Below, in pieces: positions 15,601 to 23,396 of a stretch of 45,524 nucleotides of DNA (positions within the stretch are counted from its first letter, which is position 1; each line of letters starts with the position of its first letter). The translations under genes and the position numbers were made by a program. The stretch is from Granulicella mallensis (GTDB lineage Bacteria; Acidobacteriota; Terriglobia; Terriglobales; Acidobacteriaceae), in contig NZ_JACHIO010000032.1 of assembly GCF_014203225.1 (NCBI RefSeq), positions 1-45,524 of the forward strand, in the 5' to 3' direction. The notes below the pieces were generated by a model. It had not been told where the DNA came from. It searched no databases and saw nothing but the letters and a program-made list of their open reading frames with translations.

Positions 15601-17682
15601 ATGCCTACTGACCGCCGTACCTTCCTCCAGTTGTTGAGCACGGGCGCTCTCTCCGCTGCTTTTCCGGCAAGTATTGCCCGGGCACTGGAGATTCCAGCCA
15701 ATCATAAGACCGGTTCCATCAATGACATCGAACACATCGTCATCCTGATGCAGGAGAACCGCTCCTTCGATCACTACTTCGGTACGCTGCGCGGTGTACG
15801 GGGCTATGGCGACCCACGGGCCGTTACGCTCTCTTCGGGCAAGCCGGTCTGGAATCAGCCCAATGGCTCGAGCGAAGTGCTGCCGTTCCATCCTGGCGCG
15901 CCCAATCTCGGACTGCAGTTCATTCAGGATCTGGCGCACGACTGGACGACGACGCACGCGGCCTGGAACGAGGGCAATAACGATCAGTGGGTGCCGCAGA
16001 AGGGCACCACGACCATGGCGCATCTGAACCGCAGCGATATTCCGTTCCACTACGCGCTGGCCGACGCCTTCACGATCTGCGATGCCTATCACTGCTCGCT
16101 GCTTGGCCCCACCGATCCCAATCGTTACTACATGTGGACGGGTTGGGTGGGCAACGATGGCTCGGGCGGCGGTCCGGTCGTCGACAACGCCGAAGCCGGA
16201 TATGGCTGGTCAACCTTTCCGGAGCGCCTGCAGCAGGCCGGCGTGTCATGGAAGATCTATCAGGACATCGGCCTGGGCCTGACGGCGGCTGAGTCCTGGG
16301 GCTTTACCAGCGATGCTTACATCGGCAACTACGGTGACAATTCGCTGCTCTACTTCCACCAGTACCAGAACGCGGTGGCGGGCAGTCCACTGGCGAACGG
16401 CGCGAAGACTGGAACGGATATCTCGGCTTCGGGCAAGCTGTTCGACAACCTGCGGAGCGATGTGGCGAGCGGCAAGCTGCCTCAGGTCTCGTGGATCGTT
16501 GCGCCGGAAGCGTACACGGAGCATCCGAACTGGCCGGCGAACTATGGAGCCTGGTACGTCTCGCAGATTCTGGATGCGCTGACGTCGAATCCCGAGGTCT
16601 GGAGCAAGACTGCATTTCTCCTGACCTACGACGAAAACGACGGATTCTTCGATCACGTTGTGCCGCCGACGGTTCCGCAGACGCGGGAGCAGGGACTCTC
16701 CACGGTCAGCATTGCCAACGAGATCTTTGAAGGCAGCTCCGAATATCCTGCCGGTCCTTACGGCATGGGAATGCGCGTTCCGATGATGGTCATCTCGCCC
16801 TGGAGCAAGGGCGGTTGGGTCAACTCGGAAGTGTTCGACCACACCTCGATCATCCGTTTCATCGAGCAGCGTTTTGGCAAGCAGTATCCCGGCCTGCAGG
16901 AGTCGAACATTACTCCGTGGCGGAGGGCGGTTGCGGGTGACCTTACCTCGGCGTTCAACTTCGAGTCGCCGAACGCTGCCAACGTGCCGCTGCCGAGCAC
17001 CGTGGCCTACATGCCACCGGACGACCAACGTCATCCGGATTACGTGCCCGCTCCTCCCGCGGTGCAGGCCGTGCCGGTGCAGGAGCCGGGAACGCGTCCA
17101 GCCCGTGCGGTTCCGTATGAGCCGAACAGCTATGCGGTGGTGGATTCCAATGGCTCGGTCGAGATCTTCTTCCAAAGCTCCAGCCAGGCTACCGTTGTCT
17201 TCCAGGTGCGCTCAGGAAACACGCAGACGGCTCCTCGCACCTACACGGTAGGCGGAGGAAGCACTGTCTCCGATACCTGGACGACCGCGGCAACTGCAGG
17301 CGCCTACGACCTTTCTGTCTATGGTCCGAACGGTTTCCTGCGCAGCTACAAAGGCAGCGCTTCCGGCGGCGGCAAGGCGAACTTCGAGGTCAAGAGCACC
17401 TTCGATCCAGCTCTCAACCTTGTCCTTCTGACTTTCCGCAACCTGGGAGAGACCTGCAAGCTGAACGTCGAAGACACTTACAGCGGAAAGAGCTATTCGG
17501 CGCACTTCGTGCATGGACAGACCGTGACCCAACCCTGGCTGCCGACTGAAACCTTTGGCTGGTACGACTTTATCGTTACGGTCGATACCGACTCGAGCTT
17601 CGAGCAGCGCCTCTCGGGTCATATCGAAACAGGCCGGGACAGCATGACCGATCCGGCCATTGCGGCGACTCCGAAGCAGTAG
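15601..17682 (+). CDS. Tat-exported phosphocholine-specific phospholipase C
   Basis: 693 residues. A Tat-type signal begins at D4-R5-R6-T7-F8-L9. The catalytic phosphoesterase domain starts with IVILMQENRSFDHYFGTLRG (E52, N53 and the following H58 are conserved metal and active-site residues of the acid phosphatase-like PLC family) and contains TYDENDGFFDHVVPP and PMMVISPWSKGGWV. Two C-terminal beta domains (about 510-690; DUF756 type) complete the family layout. Such enzymes release phosphocholine or phosphoethanolamine from lipids outside the cytoplasm, often for phosphate scavenging. The gene stands alone and ends in a strong terminator. Which head group it prefers is not visible. Confidence 0.9.
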   Translation: MPTDRRTFLQLLSTGALSAAFPASIARALEIPANHKTGSINDIEHIVILMQENRSFDHYFGTLRGVRGYGDPRAVTLSSGKPVWNQPNGSSEVLPFHPGAPNLGLQFIQDLAHDWTTTHAAWNEGNNDQWVPQKGTTTMAHLNRSDIPFHYALADAFTICDAYHCSLLGPTDPNRYYMWTGWVGNDGSGGGPVVDNAEAGYGWSTFPERLQQAGVSWKIYQDIGLGLTAAESWGFTSDAYIGNYGDNSLLYFHQYQNAVAGSPLANGAKTGTDISASGKLFDNLRSDVASGKLPQVSWIVAPEAYTEHPNWPANYGAWYVSQILDALTSNPEVWSKTAFLLTYDENDGFFDHVVPPTVPQTREQGLSTVSIANEIFEGSSEYPAGPYGMGMRVPMMVISPWSKGGWVNSEVFDHTSIIRFIEQRFGKQYPGLQESNITPWRRAVAGDLTSAFNFESPNAANVPLPSTVAYMPPDDQRHPDYVPAPPAVQAVPVQEPGTRPARAVPYEPNSYAVVDSNGSVEIFFQSSSQATVVFQVRSGNTQTAPRTYTVGGGSTVSDTWTTAATAGAYDLSVYGPNGFLRSYKGSASGGGKANFEVKSTFDPALNLVLLTFRNLGETCKLNVEDTYSGKSYSAHFVHGQTVTQPWLPTETFGWYDFIVTVDTDSSFEQRLSGHIETGRDSMTDPAIAATPKQ

Positions 17683-17699
17683 GAATCATTGAAGTGCAA

Positions 17700-17738
17700 A
17701 CCGGCCCTCAGCGGGATTCGCTGAGGGCCGGTGTTTTT
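17700..17738 (+). terminator. Rho-independent terminator of the phospholipase C gene
   Basis: Perfect 14-bp stem ACCGGCCCTCAGCG (17700-17713) with its complement (17719-17732), 5-nt loop, followed by GTTTTT. Confidence 0.92.
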
Positions 17739-17790
17739 GGGGCATTCATAAATCAATTGCTGCTACTTATAGCGCACCGACTCTGACGTT

Positions 17791-17994
17791 TTGCTTTGAA
17801 GGGGCAGGGCTTCAGCCCTGCCGTTAGAAGTCATTGGGTACGTGGCTTTAGCCACCGAGGGAATGATGTGTGGCAAGCCTAAACTTTTCCGCCAGATGGA
17901 TTTGCTGGCTAGACAGGTAGCGTTCCCTCTGCGGCTGAAGCCGCTTTAAGCAGGGCTCCAATGGCGGGGCTGAAGCCCCGCCCCTTCAAAGCAA
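17791..17994. repeat. 204-bp nested palindromic (REP/BIME-like) element
   Basis: The outermost 15 bp (TTGCTTTGAAGGGGC at 17791-17805 and its complement at 17980-17994) are perfect inverted repeats, and the arms extend to about 32 bp with two compensated differences. Four short hairpins share a GGCT-x-x-AGCC core: GGCAGGGCTTCAGCCCTGCC (17803-17822), GTGGCTTTAGCCAC (17842-17855), GCGGCTGAAGCCGC (17931-17944) and GGCGGGGCTGAAGCCCCGCC (17963-17982). It fills most of the 342-bp gap between the phospholipase C and TIM-barrel genes. A related hairpin lies at 45430-45449. Confidence 0.8.
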
Positions 17995-18024
17995 GAAACA
18001 TGGAACAAGGTTAGAGGGCTCACT

Positions 18025-18909
18025 CTAGGCCTTGTATCCCATTCCGGCCAGAACACCGCGCATATACGCAAAGCTCTCGGTCGTGCCGGGAAGGGGATTG
18101 TCCGGGAAGATCTCGTATTCGAGATCGACGTTGCCGGGGTACTTGATCTTGATGAGTGCCTCAAAGATCTCGTGCACCGGCATAATGCCCTGGCCCACGG
18201 CGACCTGGCTTTCTTTGACGTTCGACTGGGCCAGGTCCTTCATGTGCACATCGAACAGGCGCGGCCCGACCTTGTGGATGGCGGAGACAACATCGGTTCC
18301 CGCGCGCATCGTATGTCCTACGTCGATGCAGCATCCCATGCGGGGGTCCATGTTCTTCACGGCATCCAGTACGGTCAGCGGTGAGGGCCATAGCTTGTCT
18401 TCCGGTCCGTGGTTGTGAATGGCAAAGCGGATGTCGTACTCCTTCACAAACTTCTCGATCCGCGGCAGCGTAGCCGGGGTCGGGTCTCCGGCAACAATCA
18501 CTTTTACGCCTGCTGCTTTTGCGTACTCGAAGTTTTTGCGAACGGCGTCATCGTTGTCTTCCCGGAAATAGACCGCGCCGACGGCTGTCACCTTGATCCC
18601 TGCCGCAGTGTAATCCGCAAGCGCTGCTTTCTCTTCATCGAGCGATGCCATCGGCAGATGGTCCTTGGCGTCCTTGCAGTTCAACAGCGTTAGTCGCAGG
18701 TCTTTCATGGCGGCGATCACCTGCGCGCGTGTCAGCGTGCGGAGCGTATAACTCGCGAGCCCAAGCCGGATGGGTGAGGGCTTACCGGGGGCCTCCGTGG
18801 GAGAGGCAAGCGCAAGAGCTGCGCCTGTCGGCAGGCAGCCTGCGGCGGCGATGGCAGCACCAGAGCGTAGAAACGCGCGACGACTCGAAGGCGAGGGGGT
18901 GTTCTTCAT
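18025..18909 (-). CDS. Exported sugar phosphate isomerase/epimerase-like TIM-barrel protein
   Basis: 294 residues with a Tat-type leader (SSRRAFLRSGAAIAAAG). The mature part is a xylose isomerase-like TIM barrel (AP endonuclease 2 superfamily): LGLASYTLR strand, then FAIHNHGPED, CIDVGHTMRAGTD, FDVHMKD and VDLEYEIF, whose His, Asp and Glu residues would bind a divalent metal. Members interconvert or break down sugars; those exported by Tat in Acidobacteria and Bacteroidetes mostly lack known substrates. ATG 18909 starts the leader and has AGGA upstream; the frame stays open to 18966. It is divergent from the DUF2062 gene. Confidence 0.85.
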   Translation of the reverse strand: MKNTPSPSSRRAFLRSGAAIAAAGCLPTGAALALASPTEAPGKPSPIRLGLASYTLRTLTRAQVIAAMKDLRLTLLNCKDAKDHLPMASLDEEKAALADYTAAGIKVTAVGAVYFREDNDDAVRKNFEYAKAAGVKVIVAGDPTPATLPRIEKFVKEYDIRFAIHNHGPEDKLWPSPLTVLDAVKNMDPRMGCCIDVGHTMRAGTDVVSAIHKVGPRLFDVHMKDLAQSNVKESQVAVGQGIMPVHEIFEALIKIKYPGNVDLEYEIFPDNPLPGTTESFAYMRGVLAGMGYKA

Positions 18910-19055
18910 GCCGGAAATCCTACGCGACTCCTTCCTCAATCGTCTACTGCTGCACCTAGTATTCAAGCGGGTGAGCAGGACCCCGGGTAAAAAATCAATA
19001 CGGCCCGTGATATTCCTGAACAGATGCGTTGTATGGGTGGTGGTGCCGGTCGAGA

Positions 19056-19556
19056 ATGATGAAGTTAGAGCGATCGGGTTTCTTTCGAAGGCGCGTCGTC
19101 GAGCCTGTGCTGCAACTGCTGCGCATGGGGGCGACGCCGCAGCGGCTGGCGTGGTCGATTGCGATGGGTGTCGTCATCGGCATTAATCCGCTCCTGGGCT
19201 CGACGACGGTACTCGCCCTGGCGTTTGCTTCAGTGTTTCGGTTGAACGTGGTGGCATCGCAACTCGGCAACCATCTTGTTTATCCATTGGAGTTATTGCT
19301 GCTCCCGGTGTTTCTGCGGGTGGGGATCGCGGTCTTTCATTCGCCGGGGCTTCCACTGGAGCGTGAGGCCCTGTTCCACGCGGTCAAGCGGCATCCCTGG
19401 GATACGACGCGGCTGCTGTGGCGCTGGGAGTGGCATGCGCTGATCGTGTGGCTGGTTTTTGCCGTTGTCGTTGCGCCTCTGCTGCAGATGGTGTTGCGGC
19501 CTGTGCTGGAGCACATGCTGGCGAAGCTCCATGCCGAGCCCACGATGGAGAAGTAG
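19056..19556 (+). CDS. DUF2062 membrane protein
   Basis: 166 residues. The run RVVEPVLQLLRMGATPQRLA, then SIAMGVVIGINPLLGSTTVL and NVVASQLGNHLVYPLELLLLP matches DUF2062, a small integral-membrane domain of unknown function sometimes found near glycosyltransferases. Three to four hydrophobic segments are visible, the last at about 125-150. The start is ATG 19056 or the next codon (19059); an earlier ATG (19029) adds unrelated residues. It precedes the GH105 gene on the same strand by 107 bp, with no obvious functional link. Confidence 0.8.
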   Translation: MMKLERSGFFRRRVVEPVLQLLRMGATPQRLAWSIAMGVVIGINPLLGSTTVLALAFASVFRLNVVASQLGNHLVYPLELLLLPVFLRVGIAVFHSPGLPLEREALFHAVKRHPWDTTRLLWRWEWHALIVWLVFAVVVAPLLQMVLRPVLEHMLAKLHAEPTMEK

Positions 19557-19663
19557 CGGAGGGTGGGCACCAGTTCTGTTGTTGTTCGAACCCTTGACGC
19601 AGCGTGTGCCCTTTCCTTTTGGTACTTTCGCTCCGGTATGCTTGTTGGCGTCGAGGTGAATTA

Positions 19664-21631
19664 ATGCGGATGGTAGCAAAGCGGAGTGTGTTGGCAGGAG
19701 TTCTTCTGCTGACAAGCGCAGCCTGCACACAGGCCCAAACCAAAGCCAGTGCGGCGCATGCGGCCGGCGAAGCAACGAACCCCGTCGTCGAACGCGTACT
19801 GCGTGAGTGGCCCGAGGGCCGCATCACGACCGTTGGGCATCCCGGAGCGTGGGGCTACGAGCAGGGCGTACTGCTCGACGGCATGATCGCCGAGTGGCGC
19901 GTGACGGGCGACGGCAGATTGTTCGATTACGTGAAGGCCGCAGTCGACCGCTCCGTGGATAAGGACGGTGTCATTCACTTTGATAACGGCGCGCCGTATC
20001 CTGTCGACGGGCACTCGATGGACGATATCGAGATGGGCCGCAGCGCCATCGTGCTGTACCGCGTGCTGCAACAGCCGAAGTATTATCTCGCCGCAAAGTT
20101 TCTGCGCGACCAGATGCAGCAGCAACCCAGGAATGCGAGCGGCGGCTACTGGCACAAGCAGATCTATCCCGATCAGATGTGGCTCGACGGCGCTTACATG
20201 GCGGAGCCGTTTCTCGCCAACTACGCCCGCACCTTCGATCGGCCGCATGAGATGGATGGCGTAGCCGAGCAGCTTCTCCTGATGGATGAGCATATGCGCG
20301 ATCGCCAGACGGGCCTTCTGCGTCATGGCTGGGATGAGTCGAAGAAGATGGACTGGGCGGACAAGCGCACGGGCATGAGTCCCGAGATTTGGGCGCGAGC
20401 GATGGGCTGGTATGCGATGGCGCTGGTCGACGTGCTGGAACATATGCCCGCGGACGATCCTCAGAGAGCGGCTATCGAGGAGCTGACGCGCCATATGCTC
20501 ACCTCCATTGCGCGCTATCAGGACCCCGCGACGGGTCTGTGGTGGCAGGTCATGGACAAGGGCGGTACCAAGGGCAACTACCTTGAAGCCTCGGCGAGCT
20601 GCATGTTTGTCTACGCCCTTGCCAAGGGCGTGCGCATGGATGTTTTGCCGCTGAACTACGAGACCAATGTAAAGCGTGGCTGGGCGGGTATTCAGTCGCA
20701 CTTCATGAAGCCGGATGGAACGCTCTCCGGAACGGTTAAGGTTGCGGGGCTGGGTGGAAAGCCCTATCGCAGCGGCACGTATGACTACTACGTCGGCGAG
20801 CCGGTGGGAGACAACGATGCCAAGGGCGTAGGTGCTTATCTGCTGGCACTGAGCGAGATTACGCAACATGAGCGCGCGGGCGATCTGCTCGGCAAGGCTC
20901 GCGGCAAGACCGTTCTGGTGGACGCGTGGTTCAACTCGCAGCAGCGCAAGGTCGCCGACGGACACATGGAGTTGTTCCACTACAAGTTCTCTGACGATGC
21001 GAACAGCGGCTACTCGTTCCTGGGCCGCATGTTCGCCCAATACGGTATGCGCACCGAGTCGCTGGATCACGCCCCACGCGCGGCGGATCTCAAAGGGGTC
21101 GCGGTCTATGTCATGCCCTCGCCGGACATCACGCTGTGGAATCCAAATCCGAACTATATGGAGAAGGAGAGCGCCGATGCGATTGAGGCCTGGGTCAAAG
21201 CGGGTGGTGTGCTGATGTTGATGGAGAACGATGGCGACCACTCCGAGTTCACCCACTTCAACATCCTGAGCGAGCGCTTCGGCATTCACTACAACCAGGT
21301 GGATCGCAATAAAGAGGTTGGGGCCGACTACTCCACGACACTGGTACAGATTCCGGCGGGGACGGGCGGCATCTTCCACGAGGGATACAAGGCGCTGGAG
21401 AAAGAGATCTGCACCATCACGGTCTCAGGACCGGCGAAGCCGGTGCTGGTCGATAGCGGGGATGTCCTCATGGCGGTGTCGCACTTTGGCAAGGGATTGG
21501 TCTATGCCAACACCGATCCGTGGATCTATAACGAGTACACCGACGGGCGCAAAAATCCGCTGGGCGAACAGAACTTTGCAGCGGGGCAAGAGCTTGTGCA
21601 CTGGATTGTGGGGCAGGCGGTTATTCGGTAG
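19664..21631 (+). CDS. GH105-type unsaturated glycoside hydrolase fused to a GATase1-like domain
   Basis: 655 residues with a signal sequence (VAKRSVLAGVLLLTSAACTQ). Residues about 35-420 form the alpha/alpha-barrel of GH88/GH105 (YteR/YesR-like): GHSMDDIEMGRSAIVLYRVL, QMWLDGAYMAEPFLANYART, GMSPEIWARAMGWYAMALVD and NYLEASASCMFVYAL. This family removes unsaturated galacturonic acid from rhamnogalacturonan or related breakdown products by hydrating the double bond. Residues about 435-655 are a second domain (VLVDAWFNSQQ, VAVYVMPSPDITLWN, IEAWVKAGGVLMLMENDGDH) resembling class I glutamine amidotransferase/DUF4350 folds, not present in YteR. GAGGTG precedes ATG 19664. The gene is alone, not in a visible pectin cluster. 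Confidence 0.85.
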   Translation: MRMVAKRSVLAGVLLLTSAACTQAQTKASAAHAAGEATNPVVERVLREWPEGRITTVGHPGAWGYEQGVLLDGMIAEWRVTGDGRLFDYVKAAVDRSVDKDGVIHFDNGAPYPVDGHSMDDIEMGRSAIVLYRVLQQPKYYLAAKFLRDQMQQQPRNASGGYWHKQIYPDQMWLDGAYMAEPFLANYARTFDRPHEMDGVAEQLLLMDEHMRDRQTGLLRHGWDESKKMDWADKRTGMSPEIWARAMGWYAMALVDVLEHMPADDPQRAAIEELTRHMLTSIARYQDPATGLWWQVMDKGGTKGNYLEASASCMFVYALAKGVRMDVLPLNYETNVKRGWAGIQSHFMKPDGTLSGTVKVAGLGGKPYRSGTYDYYVGEPVGDNDAKGVGAYLLALSEITQHERAGDLLGKARGKTVLVDAWFNSQQRKVADGHMELFHYKFSDDANSGYSFLGRMFAQYGMRTESLDHAPRAADLKGVAVYVMPSPDITLWNPNPNYMEKESADAIEAWVKAGGVLMLMENDGDHSEFTHFNILSERFGIHYNQVDRNKEVGADYSTTLVQIPAGTGGIFHEGYKALEKEICTITVSGPAKPVLVDSGDVLMAVSHFGKGLVYANTDPWIYNEYTDGRKNPLGEQNFAAGQELVHWIVGQAVIR

Positions 21632-21681
21632 CGCGGTGAAAGGCTGAGACGGGGCTCTGTCGTTGCTCTTGTTTTTCTGGC

Positions 21682-21850
21682 TTGTCATTCCGAGCGTAGC
21701 GAGTGAATCTGCTTCCTCCCGTTCTTTGCCCGTGCATCGCAATTGTTAGGCGTTCACAACCAGCCTTTTCAGTTTCGTCTGCGTGCTTTCTGGGCAGCAT
21801 GAACGAAAAACGGGAGGAAGCAGATTCACTCGCTGCGCTCGGAATGACAA
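21682..21850. repeat. 169-bp element with 42-bp inverted repeats
   Basis: Arms 21682-21723 and 21809-21850 are inverted copies matching at 41 of 42 positions (they contain CATTCCGAGCG and GAATCTGCTTCCTCCCGTT). The 85-bp centre has no gene. It lies between the convergent GH105 and PlsC-like genes and would form a very strong stem in RNA from either strand, so it may also stop transcription. Confidence 0.8.
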
Positions 21851-21888
21851 AGCAAGAAAGGCAAGAACAACAGCAAAGGCAACTCTCG

Positions 21889-22650
21889 CTACGTACGGGA
21901 CTTCAAAGCCACGACAGCTTGTTGCGCCTCAACCGCTGCAATCTTTCTATGCAGAATCGCCTCTTCGGAGAATGCAATCGGTGCTTCGGCAAACTGAATG
22001 GTTGCCTTCAGAGCGTGCAGACCGCTGAAGCTCCACAGGTGGGAGATCAGCGACTGTTTTCCCCAATGAACGTTCTCGCGCAGAGTCTTGCCCAGCGCTA
22101 CATCCTTCGGCGAAAGCTCGTAGTGGATGAACGCCGCGACGATGGGAACCTCAGCCTCCAGCGTCTGCGCAATCAAGCCGCTGCGGAAGGGAAGCGTGGG
22201 TTCATCGCCGACTCCGGTGGTGCCTTCGGGAAAGAATACGACGGGCAGGCCATCGCGAAATCCTTTGGCCATGCCCTCGGCAGCCTTGGCGGCGCTGCCT
22301 CCCACACCACGTGCGACATAGACCGTTCCGCTCATCATGCTCATCCATCCCAGCAGCGGAGTGGATCGTAGCTCGATCTTCGAGACAAAGACACAGGGCC
22401 GTATCGCTGAATGAAGAATGATGTCGATATAGGTGAGATGGTTGGAGACTACTGCCCCCTGCATGGGGACTGGTCCGACGACGGCGAAGCTGACCTCCAT
22501 CGCGCGCAGCACGCGTCCGCAGAAGTGGCTGAGCCACGCGGCTCGTGCGGCCCGTGTTTTAGGCTGTGTCACGGCGAGTTCAACCGCCGCGTAGCTGAAG
22601 TGTGCGATGACCTTCGTTGTTCGATAGAGCTTGCGAAGCAGACTCAACAA
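21889..22650 (-). CDS. 1-acyl-sn-glycerol-3-phosphate acyltransferase-like (PlsC family)
   Basis: 253 residues. The acyltransferase signatures are N70-H71-x4-D76 (SNHLTYIDIIL) with the catalytic His and Asp, and FPEGTT (140-145) for glycerol-phosphate binding; GTVYVARG between them fits the family. PlsC adds the second acyl chain in phospholipid synthesis, at the inner face of the membrane. An N-terminal amphipathic/hydrophobic segment could anchor it. Whether this is the main PlsC or a paralogue for another acceptor cannot be told. It faces the GH105 gene across a long inverted repeat. Confidence 0.85.
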   Translation of the reverse strand: MLSLLRKLYRTTKVIAHFSYAAVELAVTQPKTRAARAAWLSHFCGRVLRAMEVSFAVVGPVPMQGAVVSNHLTYIDIILHSAIRPCVFVSKIELRSTPLLGWMSMMSGTVYVARGVGGSAAKAAEGMAKGFRDGLPVVFFPEGTTGVGDEPTLPFRSGLIAQTLEAEVPIVAAFIHYELSPKDVALGKTLRENVHWGKQSLISHLWSFSGLHALKATIQFAEAPIAFSEEAILHRKIAAVEAQQAVVALKSRT

Positions 22651-22783
22651 TTTGTCCCTCGTGCGTGAGTGTACCGAAAAGGGAACCGTTCTCTCTTTTC
22701 GAGCTGTGTCGTTCGAAGGATGGAACTGTGATGATTTGGGACGAATCTGCGTTTTTTAAGGATATCCGGAGTAAACTGGCGCT

Positions 22784-23380
22784 ATGAATCTCGCTCTTCC
22801 CGAATTCGAACTGCCGGTGTATCTCCACTTTGGTCACCCTGTAACGGATGAGGAGTTGACGCGTTTTTGCGCGAAAAATGAGTTGTTGCGCGTCGAACGC
22901 GATGCCACCGGAGACCTGATTGTTATGTCGCCAACAGGGAGCGATACCAGTAGCAAGAATGCCTACCTGAACTACCAGCTCACAAAGTGGTCCGAAGAGA
23001 CTTCTTCGGGGATATCGTTCGATTCTAACGGTGGGTTTACGCTTCCGGATAGTTCTGTGCGTGCCGCCGATGTCGCCTGGATCTCCTGGCAGCGGTGGAA
23101 CGCGCTGACAGAGCGGGAGCGGCAGGGCTTTGCCAGAATATGCCCCCAGTTCGTCATCGAGCTGCGTTCGTCCAGCGATCGCCTGGCAGACCTGCAGCAG
23201 AAGATGCGTCTCTGGCTCGCGAATGGCTGCGAACTTGCGTGGCTCGTCGATCCTTCACGTAAGGTCGTCGAGATCTATCGCCCCGGTCAAGAGGCGGAGA
23301 TCCTCGAAGGCGGCAGCGTCGTCGATGGCGATAGCCCCGTGGAGGGGTTTGTGCTGGAGCTTGGAAAAATCTGGGCCTGA
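22784..23380 (+). CDS. Uma2-family restriction endonuclease-like protein
   Basis: 198 residues of the Uma2 (DUF820) family, a PD-(D/E)xK nuclease fold. Visible markers: VMSPTGSDTSSKNAYLNYQL, then AADVAWISWQRW, FVIELRSSSDRLADLQQKMR and ELAWLVDPSRKVVEIYRPGQ, carrying the conserved Asp, the ExxS strand and the final WLVDP. Family members are numerous in Acidobacteria and cyanobacteria and often dispersed; their role is largely unknown. No methylase or other defence gene is adjacent. The start ATG 22784 has GGAG about 9 bp upstream. Confidence 0.85.
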   Translation: MNLALPEFELPVYLHFGHPVTDEELTRFCAKNELLRVERDATGDLIVMSPTGSDTSSKNAYLNYQLTKWSEETSSGISFDSNGGFTLPDSSVRAADVAWISWQRWNALTERERQGFARICPQFVIELRSSSDRLADLQQKMRLWLANGCELAWLVDPSRKVVEIYRPGQEAEILEGGSVVDGDSPVEGFVLELGKIWA

Positions 23381-23396
23381 TTTAGCGCTGATAACC

